Positions 43,612-52,987 are shown, counted from the first letter of the stretch. The stretch is 64,000 nt of DNA from Caldilineaceae bacterium (GCA_019637695.1 JAHBVG010000009.1:1-64000), one strand, 5' to 3'. Numbers and translations: made by a program. Notes: a model not told the origin generated them from the sequence alone.

Positions 43612-45837
43612 TTAATTCCCGCCGGCCAGGGCGCCGCCATCGGCAGGGGGATCGGGGATCTCAGGCGTTTCAGGCTCCCCGTTAAAGTAAAAGTCTAGAA
43701 TCTCCTGCGCCACCGGCACAGCCACTGTTGAGCCTTCGCCGCCATTGTAGACAAAGACAACCACGGCGATCTCTGGATCTTCATAAGGGGCATAGGCCAC
43801 ATACCAGGCATGGAAGGGCAAATTCCCCTTGCTATCGCGGTCGGCGCAATCTTCAAGTTCAACATCCCAGGCGCAGTACTCAGCCGTACCCGTCTTGCCG
43901 GCCACAGTGACGCCCTCCACGGCGCTGCGCCGCGCTGTTCCATAAGGGGCGTTGACAACTTCCCACATGCCTTTTTGCACATAAGAGAAGAGTTCTTTGC
44001 TGATGGGCAACTCGCGCCGTACAGTTGTCTCGAAGTCTTTTTGCAGCCCTCCTTCGGCGTCTATCATTTGGTAAACCAGGCGAGGCTCAACCACATAACC
44101 ACCATTGGCCACGGCTGCCGTCTCAACCAAAACCTGAAGCGGGGTCCCCAGGATAAAGCCCTGACCAATCGAAGCGTTGTAATCGTCACCGGTTGTCCAG
44201 GATTCTGCATAGTTGATGCGCTTCCACTGATCGTCAGGCACGACCGCATAGACTTCGCCGGGCAGATCGATGCCGGTGCGGTCGCCAAAGCTGAACAATT
44301 TTGTCCACTTAGCCATGAGTTGATTGCCCAGACCGCGCAGGGCGTTCGGATATCCACCGCCAATCCAATAGAAGAAAATATCATTGGAAAGAGCGATCCC
44401 CTCCACCACAGTCATGCGCCCATGATTGATGCCCAGTTTGTGATTCCAACTCACAAATTTCTGGGCCTGGCTCAGATCATTTGGGAAGTAACGGTTTGCC
44501 AGATAGATCGGCCCATTGTCCACCACCACTGTGTTAGGCGTGATGATGTTCTCAGCCAGTGCCGCCGCCGATGTGACCATCTTAAACGTGGACCCTGGCG
44601 GATAGAGCCCGCCGATCGCATAATTGATGAGCGGGTTCCGGTTGGGATCCGCTCTGGCCAGCGCTTCCAAGGCCAGATAATCAGCGCCAAGTCCCTCGGA
44701 AAAGATGTTATTATCGTAGCTTGGCAAGCTGACCAGGCCCAATATGGAGCCGGTCTGCGGATTCATGGCAATCGCCACAGCGTGGGGAGATCCCCGTTCT
44801 TCCATTTTAGCCTGCAACAGTTTGTGCATCTTCTCTTGCAGGTGGATATCCAGACTCAGGACCAAGTTCAACCCTGGCACTGGTTCAATGCTCTGCCCCA
44901 CAACACGGTTCTTGCGCCCCATAATATCGACTTCGATCACTTCGCGCCCCAGGATGCCGCGCAGCGCATCCTGATAGGTGTATTCTAGCCCGTTCAGCCC
45001 CACCCGCTCATTCGGATTGGCATAGCCGCGCCCCTGATATCTCTCTATTGCCTGCGCGGGGATAGGCCCCATGAAACCGAGTACGTGGCTTGTATATTCC
45101 CCGCGTGGATACTCTCGCACTGGCTCCTGTAACACCTCAACGCCACGCAGTTGAAAGCTTTCCTCGGCGATGCGGAAGGCCAGTTCTTCATCCACCAGAT
45201 CGAGGATGGGGATGGGCGCATACGAACTCCCTTGCGCGCCCAGCAGCACAGCACGCGCAATCAGCGCGGTAAGCCCTGGCAGCGGCAGCGGTTGGGAGAG
45301 ATCAGGGATAATGGTGGGTACCAGATTCACCACCTCTTCTTCGCTTCCATCCTCATTTTCGATCTTTTCGACAACTGGCAAACGCACGACGCGGAATTTA
45401 AGATCGACGCCGGCTGCCTCCACGGTGCGGGCAAAATCCGCGCGGCCTAGCCGCCGGAACATCACCTCGCCGATACTCAGCGCGATCTCCGGGTCCGTAT
45501 CCGCTTTGAGCGCGCGCAAGACTCGCTCAATCGCAAGCTTCTCTTCGTTAACGTCGGTGTCAATATCGTCGTCGGGGAGATCCGCAGGGGTGACGGCAAT
45601 GATAAAGCTAGGCCGGTTGCGCGCCAGGATCTCTCCATTGCGGTCGTAGATTACGCCGCGCAGCGGTTGCACGCTAAGCTGGCGAAACCGGTTTGCATCC
45701 GCTCTGGTCTGTAAGCTGGCGCTCTGGATAATTTGAACCTGATAGAGGCGCCCTACCAGGATCAAAAACGCAATCAACAGGCCCAGCCTCACAAATCGCG
45801 TGGCGGAAGCATTTGTTCGTTCGCTCTGCTGGTACAT
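43612..45837 (-). CDS. mrdA: Penicillin-binding protein 2 (elongation transpeptidase)
   Basis: The 741-residue protein has one N-terminal membrane helix (about 17-35), a PBP dimer domain (about 50-330) and a transpeptidase domain with all three active-site motifs: PPGSTFK (SxxK), SND in ALSNDIFFYW, and KTGT in VAGKTGTAEY. It cross-links peptidoglycan in the elongasome with RodA and MreBCD. The C-terminal tail is Pro/Ala-rich and ends GGALAGGN. It follows mreD by 4 bases, as in many elongasome operons. Confidence 0.95.
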   Translation of the reverse strand: MYQQSERTNASATRFVRLGLLIAFLILVGRLYQVQIIQSASLQTRADANRFRQLSVQPLRGVIYDRNGEILARNRPSFIIAVTPADLPDDDIDTDVNEEKLAIERVLRALKADTDPEIALSIGEVMFRRLGRADFARTVEAAGVDLKFRVVRLPVVEKIENEDGSEEEVVNLVPTIIPDLSQPLPLPGLTALIARAVLLGAQGSSYAPIPILDLVDEELAFRIAEESFQLRGVEVLQEPVREYPRGEYTSHVLGFMGPIPAQAIERYQGRGYANPNERVGLNGLEYTYQDALRGILGREVIEVDIMGRKNRVVGQSIEPVPGLNLVLSLDIHLQEKMHKLLQAKMEERGSPHAVAIAMNPQTGSILGLVSLPSYDNNIFSEGLGADYLALEALARADPNRNPLINYAIGGLYPPGSTFKMVTSAAALAENIITPNTVVVDNGPIYLANRYFPNDLSQAQKFVSWNHKLGINHGRMTVVEGIALSNDIFFYWIGGGYPNALRGLGNQLMAKWTKLFSFGDRTGIDLPGEVYAVVPDDQWKRINYAESWTTGDDYNASIGQGFILGTPLQVLVETAAVANGGYVVEPRLVYQMIDAEGGLQKDFETTVRRELPISKELFSYVQKGMWEVVNAPYGTARRSAVEGVTVAGKTGTAEYCAWDVELEDCADRDSKGNLPFHAWYVAYAPYEDPEIAVVVFVYNGGEGSTVAVPVAQEILDFYFNGEPETPEIPDPPADGGALAGGN

Positions 45838-45841
45838 AAAC

Positions 45842-46345
45842 CTACCTCAACATATCCAATTCTCGCCGTTCCAGCCACCGGTAAAAGAGTGGGGTTAGCA
45901 GGAGCATCAGCAAACTGTTGTAAAGGGTCGCCGGCAGCACCAATCCGAAGAATGTCTCTAAAAAAGAGAGGCGATGCCCAACTAGCGTAAGCACCCCCAG
46001 GTAGACAAGCGAATAGACCAACGTCCCCAGGACGGCTGCACTCAGCGGGACAAATAGATTGTTACGGAAAAACCGGTTGTGCCCGATACCGGTGACCAGA
46101 GAAGCCGTCATCAACGCCAGGCTCGATCCCCCCATTGGTCCACCGCTGAGAATATCCATCCATAGCCCGCCTACAAACGCCCATACGATCCCCGAAAGGC
46201 TACCGTTGAAGAGAGACCAGGCGACGATCACCAACAAGATCAGATCGGGTCGCACCCCAAAAACGATCAGCCGCGGCCCCACGACAGTCTGGATAATGGC
46301 AAGCGCCCCCAAAAGGGGAACCATCAAAATATAGCTAATTTGCAT
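45842..46345 (-). CDS. mreD: MreD, rod-shape membrane protein
   Basis: The 167-residue protein has five predicted membrane helices and the MreD segment FGVRPDLILLVIVAWSLFNG, then FVGGLWMDILSGGPMGGSSL. It links MreC to the cytoplasmic side of the elongation complex. It sits between mreC and the PBP2 gene with very short spacers, which supports the assignment, since MreD sequences diverge strongly. Confidence 0.9.
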   Translation of the reverse strand: MQISYILMVPLLGALAIIQTVVGPRLIVFGVRPDLILLVIVAWSLFNGSLSGIVWAFVGGLWMDILSGGPMGGSSLALMTASLVTGIGHNRFFRNNLFVPLSAAVLGTLVYSLVYLGVLTLVGHRLSFLETFFGLVLPATLYNSLLMLLLTPLFYRWLERRELDMLR

Positions 46346-46347
46346 AA

Positions 46348-47292
46348 CTATGGGGTAGTTGCCGGCTGCGATTGATTGGTCGCAGGTGAATTCGTGGCTG
46401 GCGACAACAAAGGCATGATCGGCATCTCTTCCATGCCTGCAAAGAATTCCAAAGGATCGAAGTTAGTCACCACCATCACCACCTCCAGCCGGTCAAAATC
46501 CACCGTCGGGCGCACCACCGCCTCTTGGAAGACCTCAAAATCGCGCTGCCGTACCTCTGTAACCTGGCCGACCGGAATCCCTTTGGGGAAATTGCCGCCC
46601 ATGCCCGAAGTGAGTACAATTTCACCTACGGCAATTTCGCTCCCCTGGCGCACAAACCCCATCACAGGGTCAGAACCAGGACGCCCCGTAGTCACGCCTG
46701 TCAAGCGGCTACTTTGCAGGATGGTGTTGACAGTGCTGGACGGATCTGTAATCAAGAGGACCTTGGATGTGGATTCGTTGACCTCGCTGATTCGCCCTAC
46801 CAGCCCCTGGTCGTTGACAACGGGCATACCGACCCCAATCCCGTGGCGTCGTCCCAGATCCAACATGATAAAGTTGAGGAAGTTATTGCTGTCGTAGCCG
46901 ATGGGGCGGGCCAGGATCTGCCCACCGCGGAATTCGATCCCTGGGCGAGTTTCGGCAAAAGCAAGTAATTCGCGCAGGCGTTGATTTTCGCGTTCTACCT
47001 CTTGCAAACGGAGATTTTCAACCAGCAAGCTCTCATTAATGCGCTCCAACTCGGCGGACCGCTGCTGAAGCTGGCGAAACTGAGCCAGAGACTGGAATGC
47101 ATCACTGATCCGTACGGTGAGGCTGGTCAGCCCTAGCTGCCCAGGCGTGGTCACCGCAACCACGGTTCCTTCAACGCCTTCAAGCCGCCCTGTCTGCTGA
47201 AGCGCCATCAGCAACAGGGCGGCGAGGACGAGGATAACCAGCCTAATCAGAAGATCCGCAGGGGACCAAACTCGTCGTTCACTATCACGCAT
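46348..47292 (-). CDS. mreC: MreC, periplasmic rod-shape scaffold
   Basis: The 314-residue protein has an N-terminal membrane helix (about 11-28), a coiled coil (about 70-110, QLQQRSAELERINESLLVEN) and two beta domains with GRRHGIGVGMPVVNDQGLVG and TSGMGGNFPKGIPVGQV, the MreC signatures. MreC links PBP2/RodA to MreB filaments. It is followed by mreD at 3 bases. The C-terminal 30 residues are Pro/Ser/Thr-rich. Confidence 0.93.
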   Translation of the reverse strand: MRDSERRVWSPADLLIRLVILVLAALLLMALQQTGRLEGVEGTVVAVTTPGQLGLTSLTVRISDAFQSLAQFRQLQQRSAELERINESLLVENLRLQEVERENQRLRELLAFAETRPGIEFRGGQILARPIGYDSNNFLNFIMLDLGRRHGIGVGMPVVNDQGLVGRISEVNESTSKVLLITDPSSTVNTILQSSRLTGVTTGRPGSDPVMGFVRQGSEIAVGEIVLTSGMGGNFPKGIPVGQVTEVRQRDFEVFQEAVVRPTVDFDRLEVVMVVTNFDPLEFFAGMEEMPIMPLLSPATNSPATNQSQPATTP

Positions 47293-47303
47293 AGGCTAAG
47301 AAT

Positions 47304-47392
47304 GGGAAATAGAGATTAGGCGATTGGGGGATTGAGCGACTGAAAGATTGAGCGATTGGTTTAATCCCCCAATCGCCTAATCTCTTACTCTC
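47304..47392. repeat. Heptamer hairpin between mreC and mreB
   Basis: TTAGGCGATTGGGGGATTGAGCGACTG-type 7-nt units face CCCCCAATCGCCTAATCTC, separated by about 25 bases. Closely similar arms occur at 16136-16228 and 17578-17698. Confidence 0.65.
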
Positions 47393-47432
47393 ACCCAAAC
47401 CGCGCAAAGGGCGACTTACAACTCGCCGCTCT

Positions 47433-48503
47433 TTACCGAATCGTACTCTTGCGCTGCATGGTCGTCAGCGTCTCTCGGTAATATTCGGGCTTTTCCAAGA
47501 TCATGCCGGTGCCCATCACCACTGAGGTCAGCGGATTGTCCGCCACATAGACGTGCATACGGGTTTCATCTTGCAGGCGTTGCGCCAGACCTTGTAGCAG
47601 CGCGCCGCCGCCCGCCAGCACAATCCCATGTTCCATCAGATCCGCCACCAATTCGGGCGGCGTTTCATCCAGCGTATCCTTTACAGCGTCCACAATCACA
47701 TCGACCGAGCCGGAAAGCGCTTCGCGAATTTCAACGGAGCTGACCTCAACCGCTTCGGGCAGACCGGTGATCAGGTTGCGCCCGCGGATGATCATGGTTC
47801 GTTCCTGCTCTAGCGGATAGGCCGATCCGATCTCGATTTTAGAGCGTTCAGCCATGCGCTCGCCAATGAGCAGGTTATATTTCTGACGCGAATAGTTGAT
47901 AATATCCTCATTCATCTCATCGCCCGCCACACGAATCGAGCGAGAGACCACAATCCCACCCAGTGAAATGACAGCAACCTCGGTAGTGCCGCCGCCAATG
48001 TCCACGATCATCGAGCCAATCGATTCGGTCACAGGCAAGCCTGCGCCGATAGCCGCTGCCATTGGTTCTTCCACCAACCCTGCCTCACGCGCGCCAGCGC
48101 TGATCGCCGCATCGCGCACAGCCCGCTTCTCCACCTCGGTTACGCCAGAGGGGATGCCGATCACCACACGGGGACGGGCCGTGCCAAAGGCGCGGTTGCC
48201 GTGGACCTTGCCAATGAAGTGATGGATCATGCGTTCTGTCACTTCAAAATCGGAGATCACGCCATCTTGCAAAGGGCGAACCGCAACAATGTGCGCAGGC
48301 GTGCGCCCTACCATCTCCTTCGCTTCGCGCCCAATCGCCTTGACTTGAATACGTCGCTTCGAAGATTTGTCGATAGCCACCACTGAAGGTTCGTCGATAA
48401 CGATCCCTCGCCCTTTCACATGGACAAGGGTGTTGGCCGTGCCCAGGTCAATACCAATGTCGAGTGAGAAAAGTCCCAATAACCAATCTAATGGGTTTGC
48501 CAC
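47433..48503 (-). CDS. mreB: MreB, actin-like cell-shape protein
   Basis: From GTG 48503 the 356-residue protein reads MANPLDWLLGLFSLDIGIDL and has the actin-family nucleotide motifs: IDLGTANTLVH (phosphate 1), IVDIGGGTTEVAVISLGG (phosphate 2) and GIVLAGGGALLQGL (adenosine). An amphipathic N-terminal segment likely anchors it to the membrane. A GGGAG lies 10 bases before this GTG. The frame stays open to 48578, but those extra residues do not resemble MreB. It heads the mreBCD-PBP2-minC-minD-rodA group; an extended -10 promoter is found at 48657. Confidence 0.95.
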   Translation of the reverse strand: MANPLDWLLGLFSLDIGIDLGTANTLVHVKGRGIVIDEPSVVAIDKSSKRRIQVKAIGREAKEMVGRTPAHIVAVRPLQDGVISDFEVTERMIHHFIGKVHGNRAFGTARPRVVIGIPSGVTEVEKRAVRDAAISAGAREAGLVEEPMAAAIGAGLPVTESIGSMIVDIGGGTTEVAVISLGGIVVSRSIRVAGDEMNEDIINYSRQKYNLLIGERMAERSKIEIGSAYPLEQERTMIIRGRNLITGLPEAVEVSSVEIREALSGSVDVIVDAVKDTLDETPPELVADLMEHGIVLAGGGALLQGLAQRLQDETRMHVYVADNPLTSVVMGTGMILEKPEYYRETLTTMQRKSTIR

Positions 48504-48656
48504 CCCTGGGATTCTCCCTTCCGTGGAGAGTGTCACACTGCTGCCTGCAGTTGCTATCTCTACCCGTGCAATGTGCAACGCCCAGAGACATCTGCTCTAA
48601 AAAGGAACAGTTGTAGATAAATAAAAGTCAGCGATATCCGCTGAATAATACGCCTC

Positions 48657-48665
48657 ATTATACCA
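48657..48665 (-). promoter_or_regulatory. Extended -10 promoter for mreB
   Basis: On the minus strand the sequence TGGTATAAT matches the extended -10 consensus (TGn followed by TATAAT). A -35 box is poor. Transcription would start about 150 bases before the mreB GTG. Confidence 0.55.
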
Positions 48666-48706
48666 TACGGGTTGAACACGTAAAAAAGCAACCCCATCCC
48701 GCTATG

Positions 48707-48715
48707 TGGTATAAT
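48707..48715 (+). promoter_or_regulatory. Extended -10 promoter for tilS
   Basis: TGGTATAAT, another extended -10, lies on the plus strand and predicts a start near 48722. The tilS start codon is at 48723 or 48729, so the message may be leaderless. Confidence 0.55.
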
Positions 48716-48722
48716 CTCCTCT

Positions 48723-50276
48723 GTGAAGATGACCCAAACCCAGGCTCGCTCTATCAACCCTCCCTTACCGTCTGCCGAAGATCCGCTCTGTGCGGCGATT
48801 GAGCAGGCGCAAAGCGACCATGCCCTGTTCGCACCCGGCAGCACTGTGGTGACAGGTGTGAGCGGCGGCGCGGACAGCATTTGCCTGCTGCATCTGCTCT
48901 GGCGTTATGCCCAACCCTGGTGTTTGACGCTGCATGTCGCCCATTTGGATCACGCCTTGCGCCCTGAATCCAGTGAAGACGCCGCCTTTGTGGCCCAGAT
49001 GGCAGAAACCTGGGGATTGCCCTTTCATCACCGTCGCTTGCAAATCGGACAACTGGCCGCCAGCGGTGAGAATCTGGAAGCAGCGGCGCGACAGATCCGC
49101 TATGGCTTTCTAGCCGAAGTCGCCCGTGCTGTCACCCCAGCCATGGACCGGGCGGTGATCGCCGTGGCCCACACGGCCAATGATCAGGCCGAGACGCTCT
49201 TGCTCCATCTGCTGCGCGGCAGTGGATTGGCGGGTCTGGCCGGGATGCGCCCACGCCAGCCGCTCTCTATTCCCGGCGGCGCAGGGGAAGAGGATACACC
49301 ACCCGCCCCCTGGCTCGTACGTCCACTTTTGGACGTTCAACGTACGCAGATCCTACGCTACCTCGCAACACACAATCTGCCCTGGCGCGAGGACCCGACC
49401 AATCGGGATCTGAATCTGACGCGTAACTGGCTGCGCCATGAAATTTTGCCTCGCCTGGCCCGGCACAATCCGGTCATTCAGAGCAGTCTGGCGCGGACGG
49501 CGGTGATCCTGGCGGCGGAGGCAGATCGGGCGGACGAAGTGAATCGTCTTGCCTTTGCGCAGATCGCTGCGCCCAATCAAGAATTTGAGGATCGGGTCAT
49601 CCTTGATCTGGCGGCCTTCCTGGGGTTGGATGTGGCAACACAGCGCGGCGTCCTGCGTTGCGCCTGGGCAAACCTTCCGGTCCCTGCCGAGGCGCTGACC
49701 TTTGCTCATATTGAAAAGCTGCGCCGGGATCTCTCCCATCGGCGCGGCCATGCTGGTCCTTTTCCGCTGGCCGCGGGCATTGCCTGGACCCTGATAGGGG
49801 ATCGGTTTAGCCTCCACCGCCAGGATGCGCTGCCCATCATCCCCGACCATCCCTTTTTGGATCAAAGATGGCGAAGTGAACGGCTGCCCATCCCCGGCGA
49901 GGTCGGGCATGGGGATTGGGTGTTGCGGGCAACCGTCATGGGGATCGAATCCTTGCCCGCGGATTGGCGGCGCAACCCCGATCCCTGGCAGATCTATTTG
50001 GATCGAGCGCAGGTCGGCGCGCCCTCTCTCGCCACGCCGCAGCCTGGGCAGCGGATTGCGCCGCTGGGCATGGAGGGCAGCCGTAAGTCGCTGGGCGATC
50101 TCTTCACCGACCGCAAAATTCCGCCCTCTTTGCGCGCCGGCTGGCCGCTGATCGTCAACGAGGGGGATGGGGAGATCCTTTGGGTGTGTGGGATTCAGCC
50201 GGTACACAGGGCGCGCATCACCGCGCAGACAGAGCAGATTCTCCATTTACGTTGGGAACGGAGCCAAAGTCAATGA
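48723..50276 (+). CDS. tilS: TilS, tRNA(Ile)-lysidine synthetase
   Basis: The 517-residue protein has the N-type ATP pyrophosphatase motif TGVSGGADSICLLHL (about 41-55), the tRNA-binding HLDHALRPESSEDA and the LLRGSGLAGLAGM element, plus the C-terminal TilS domain. It converts the wobble C of tRNA-Ile(CAT) to lysidine so that ATA codons are read as Ile; it is essential in most bacteria. It is divergent from mreB. GTG 48723 or ATG 48729 are both possible, and no clear Shine-Dalgarno is seen, which fits a leaderless message. Confidence 0.93.
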   Translation: MKMTQTQARSINPPLPSAEDPLCAAIEQAQSDHALFAPGSTVVTGVSGGADSICLLHLLWRYAQPWCLTLHVAHLDHALRPESSEDAAFVAQMAETWGLPFHHRRLQIGQLAASGENLEAAARQIRYGFLAEVARAVTPAMDRAVIAVAHTANDQAETLLLHLLRGSGLAGLAGMRPRQPLSIPGGAGEEDTPPAPWLVRPLLDVQRTQILRYLATHNLPWREDPTNRDLNLTRNWLRHEILPRLARHNPVIQSSLARTAVILAAEADRADEVNRLAFAQIAAPNQEFEDRVILDLAAFLGLDVATQRGVLRCAWANLPVPAEALTFAHIEKLRRDLSHRRGHAGPFPLAAGIAWTLIGDRFSLHRQDALPIIPDHPFLDQRWRSERLPIPGEVGHGDWVLRATVMGIESLPADWRRNPDPWQIYLDRAQVGAPSLATPQPGQRIAPLGMEGSRKSLGDLFTDRKIPPSLRAGWPLIVNEGDGEILWVCGIQPVHRARITAQTEQILHLRWERSQSQ

Positions 50277-50542
50277 GTGTCAAACCGCTGGCGCGCTGGG
50301 CGATTTTTCAGCAGTGGAGCCTCCGCTACACCGAGCGCGGGGATGAGATCGTGCGCGGCATCTTCACCACGCCCACAGATTCCTTCCCCTTCAGCTATGA
50401 TCGCGCAGCGCGCATTATTCACCTGCCTGCGCGCACAGTTCAACTTGACGAACACGGCTGGGAAGTAAACCCATCGGGTCGAACCACCTTCCAATTCAAG
50501 AGCCGCAGAAATCCGAAAGAGTACAACGATGACGAAGCCTGA
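50273..50542 (+). CDS. Hypothetical protein, 89 residues
   Basis: The frame starts at ATG 50273 overlapping the tilS stop codon (ATGA), a sign of coupled translation, and its end overlaps the next gene by 14 bases. The product (MSVKPLARWAIFQQW, VRGIFTTPTDSFPFSYDRA, ARIIHLPARTVQLDEHG) is a small, mainly beta protein that I do not recognise. Its tight packing between two housekeeping genes argues that it is real. Confidence 0.6.
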   Translation: MSVKPLARWAIFQQWSLRYTERGDEIVRGIFTTPTDSFPFSYDRAARIIHLPARTVQLDEHGWEVNPSGRTTFQFKSRRNPKEYNDDEA

Positions 50543-51728
50543 AGCCGTGATCCTCAAACCGGGCCGCGAAAAACCAGTTCAACAAGGACACCCCTGGGTC
50601 TTCAGCGGCGCCATTCGCCACATCCCCGAAGAGCGCGCAGACGGCGAACTTGTCGATCTCAAAGCCCACGATGGCCAATGGCTGGGGCGGGGCTATCTGA
50701 ACCGGCGCAGCCAGATCCAGGTGCGTCTGCTCTCATGGGATCGGCGAGAAGTCATTGACGAGGGCTTCTGGCAGCGCCGGTTGGCGCACGCCATCGAAGG
50801 ACGCAGCCGCTTGATCGAGCCCGCGCAGACCGACGCCTACCGGCTGGTCAATGGGGAAAGCGACTATCTGCCCGGCCTGGTGGTGGATCGTTTTGGGGAT
50901 TATCTTGTACTTCAATCGGGCACGCTGGGCATGGATCGCCACAAAATTGCCCTGGCCGAAATGCTCCTCGCGCTCACCGGCTGCAAAGGGGTGGTGGAAC
51001 GCAGCGATCTGGGCCTGCGCCGTGAGGAAGGTCTGGGCGAATCGGTGGGCGTGCTGGCCGGGGATGCGCCGCCCGACCGCGTGGAGATCCGCGAGATGGG
51101 GCTGCGCTTCCACGCGGATCTGTTGGGCGGGCAGAAGACTGGCTTCTACCTCGATCAGCGGGTTAACCGGGCGCGGGTGGCGACCTACTGCCAGGGGATG
51201 CGCGTCCTCAACGCCTTTGCGTACACCGGCGCGTTTGCCGTCCACGCGCTGGCTGCCGGCGCCGATCAAATACTCAATTTGGATAGCAGCATTGAAGCGC
51301 TTGGCCTGGGCGAAGAAAATCTGCGGCTGAACAATTTTGATCCCGACGAACAGGAGAGCGTGGCCGGGGATGTCTTTGAAGTGCTGCGCGATTGGCGGGA
51401 ATTTGAGGACGAGCGCTTCGACGTCATCATCCTCGACCCGCCGAAATTTGCCCACAGCAAACGCCAGGTGGACGCGGCGCTGCGCGGCTACAAAGACATC
51501 AACCTGCTGGCCCTGCGTCTGCTGCGCCCCGGCGGCATCCTCGCTACCTTCAGTTGCAGCGGGTTGATCGACGCCGACCTCTTCCAAAAGGTTGTCTTCG
51601 GCGCGGCGGTGGACGCGGGTCGCCCGGTACAGATCCTCGAATGGCTGCGCCAATCCCCCGATCACCCGGTCGCCATCACCTTCCCTGAGGGCGCTTATCT
51701 CAAAGGCTTGATCTGCCGTGTGGGTTAG
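50529..51728 (+). CDS. RlmI-type rRNA large-subunit methyltransferase (PUA + SAM domain)
   Basis: The 399-residue protein has an N-terminal PUA RNA-binding domain (ILKPGREKPVQQGHPWVFSG, about 9-28 onward) and a C-terminal SAM methyltransferase domain with YTGAFAVHALAAGA (motif I) and the VIILDPPKFAHSK catalytic loop. Enzymes of this class methylate C5 of a 23S rRNA cytosine. ILATFSCSGLIDADLF supplies the C-terminal Cys used in similar enzymes. It overlaps the previous small gene and the following scpB frame, implying one transcript. The exact target base is not certain. Confidence 0.85.
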   Translation: MTKPEAVILKPGREKPVQQGHPWVFSGAIRHIPEERADGELVDLKAHDGQWLGRGYLNRRSQIQVRLLSWDRREVIDEGFWQRRLAHAIEGRSRLIEPAQTDAYRLVNGESDYLPGLVVDRFGDYLVLQSGTLGMDRHKIALAEMLLALTGCKGVVERSDLGLRREEGLGESVGVLAGDAPPDRVEIREMGLRFHADLLGGQKTGFYLDQRVNRARVATYCQGMRVLNAFAYTGAFAVHALAAGADQILNLDSSIEALGLGEENLRLNNFDPDEQESVAGDVFEVLRDWREFEDERFDVIILDPPKFAHSKRQVDAALRGYKDINLLALRLLRPGGILATFSCSGLIDADLFQKVVFGAAVDAGRPVQILEWLRQSPDHPVAITFPEGAYLKGLICRVG

Positions 51729-51909
51729 GAAGCGCGGAAATTTGGATCGGTTGGCCGCATGGTGTCTGCGCTGTTGGTCCGTTGGCCGGAGATTTTGGAA
51801 CTCGCTGGTTGCCGTTTTCGCAACTCTGCCCCAGGCAGAGTCCGCTCCTGTCGAGCGCTCAGATCTAGCCGTGCCCACGCCGCCATCTTCAGCCTTGAGA
51901 AATGAATTT

Positions 51910-52650
51910 ATGAGCGATATTGAGCAACAAGACGTCGAGTTTTTGGATGAACAACCCGCGGCAGTCGCCGACATTGATGCTATGGAAGAAGAGATGGATG
52001 ATGCGCCAGACGGAGAAGCGTCTGCGGTAGAGACAGAGGAACTCCCACTCGACGCTCCGGCGCTGATCCCTTTGATTTCGCTGTTGGAGAGTCTGCTCTT
52101 TGTGGCTGAGGAACCGGTGGAACCGGCCAAATTGGCGCAGGCATTGGATCGCACCATCGGCGAGGTGGATGCAGGGTTGGTACTGCTCATGGAGCGCTGT
52201 GAACGTGAGAACCGGGGTATCCGTCTGCAACGTCGCGGGGGACGGGTACAACTGGTTACCAACCCGGCGGCAGCCAGCGCGGTGGAGGCGTTCCTCAACC
52301 TTGATCTTTCCACCCATCTCAGCGGGCCGGCCCTGGAAGTGCTGGCGGTGATCGCCTACCAGCAACCGGTCACGCGCACTCAGATCGAAGCTGTGCGCGG
52401 CGTTGATTGTTCTGGCGTCTTGCGTAAATTGCAGCAGCAGGGGTTGATCGAAGAAACGGGACGATTGGAGACAGTAGGGCGTCCCATCCTCTATGGGGTG
52501 ACGGATCTCTTTTTACAACACTTCGGCCTCACCAGTTTGAGCGAACTGCCCAAACTCCCTGAACTCGACGCCGACGCGCTGGTTGCGGCGGTCGCATTGC
52601 TCGAGGAAGAGGAGATACAGTATCCTATCCCAAGGGGGGATTCGCCTTAA
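51910..52650 (+). CDS. scpB: ScpB, segregation and condensation protein B
   Basis: From ATG 51910 the protein of 246 residues has an acidic N-terminal tail and two winged-helix domains. These contain SLLESLLFVAEEPVEPAKLA, ALEVLAVIAYQQPVTRTQIE and VRGVDCSGVLRKLQQQGLIE, the ScpB core. ScpB binds the kleisin ScpA in the SMC condensin complex. The frame stays open back to GTG 51718, but that extension is Arg/Trp-rich without homology to ScpB. No scpA is seen in the window. It ends 50 bases before the WXG100 gene. Confidence 0.92.
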   Translation: MSDIEQQDVEFLDEQPAAVADIDAMEEEMDDAPDGEASAVETEELPLDAPALIPLISLLESLLFVAEEPVEPAKLAQALDRTIGEVDAGLVLLMERCERENRGIRLQRRGGRVQLVTNPAAASAVEAFLNLDLSTHLSGPALEVLAVIAYQQPVTRTQIEAVRGVDCSGVLRKLQQQGLIEETGRLETVGRPILYGVTDLFLQHFGLTSLSELPKLPELDADALVAAVALLEEEEIQYPIPRGDSP

Positions 52651-52699
52651 TCCAGCCCGTCCACCGCATATTGAGAAGATGTGAGAGGAGAGACTATAT

Positions 52700-52972
52700 A
52701 TGGCCGGAGTAGAAGCCAATCCCGAAGAGTTGGAAAAATTCGCCAGAGATTTGAAGCAGTTCAACGGTCAACTAGCCGAGAGTATGTCTCGACTCCAGGG
52801 CCAGTTTGGACGTCTAGGCGACACCTGGCGCGATCAGGAACATGCCCGCTACGCCCAGGAATTTGAACAGACCCTGCGCATCCTCCACCAGTTTTCCCGC
52901 TCCTCCGAGCAGCAGATCCCTGTGCTGCTCAAAAAGGCCCAGCGTCTGCGCGAATATCTGAACCAGCGTTAA
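52700..52972 (+). CDS. WXG100-like small helical protein 1
   Basis: The 90-residue protein is all-helical, with two predicted helices separated by a W-x-D-type turn (LGDTWRDQEHARYAQEF) at the place of the WXG motif in ESAT-6-like proteins. WXG100 proteins are secreted as dimers by type VII secretion systems. AGAGGAG precedes the ATG. It is followed 16 bases later by a coiled-coil protein and then by a second WXG100-like gene, with an FtsK/EccC-like ATPase further on. The Gly of WXG is replaced by Asp or Arg, so it is a divergent member. Confidence 0.75.
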   Translation: MAGVEANPEELEKFARDLKQFNGQLAESMSRLQGQFGRLGDTWRDQEHARYAQEFEQTLRILHQFSRSSEQQIPVLLKKAQRLREYLNQR

Positions 52973-52987
52973 TCCAGGAGAGAATCC

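Noticed and set aside
50733-52313. 526-residue minus-strand frame opposite the methyltransferase and scpB
   Set aside because: Low-complexity Ser/Ala and Gln/Arg-rich composition; both opposite genes are clear housekeeping genes.
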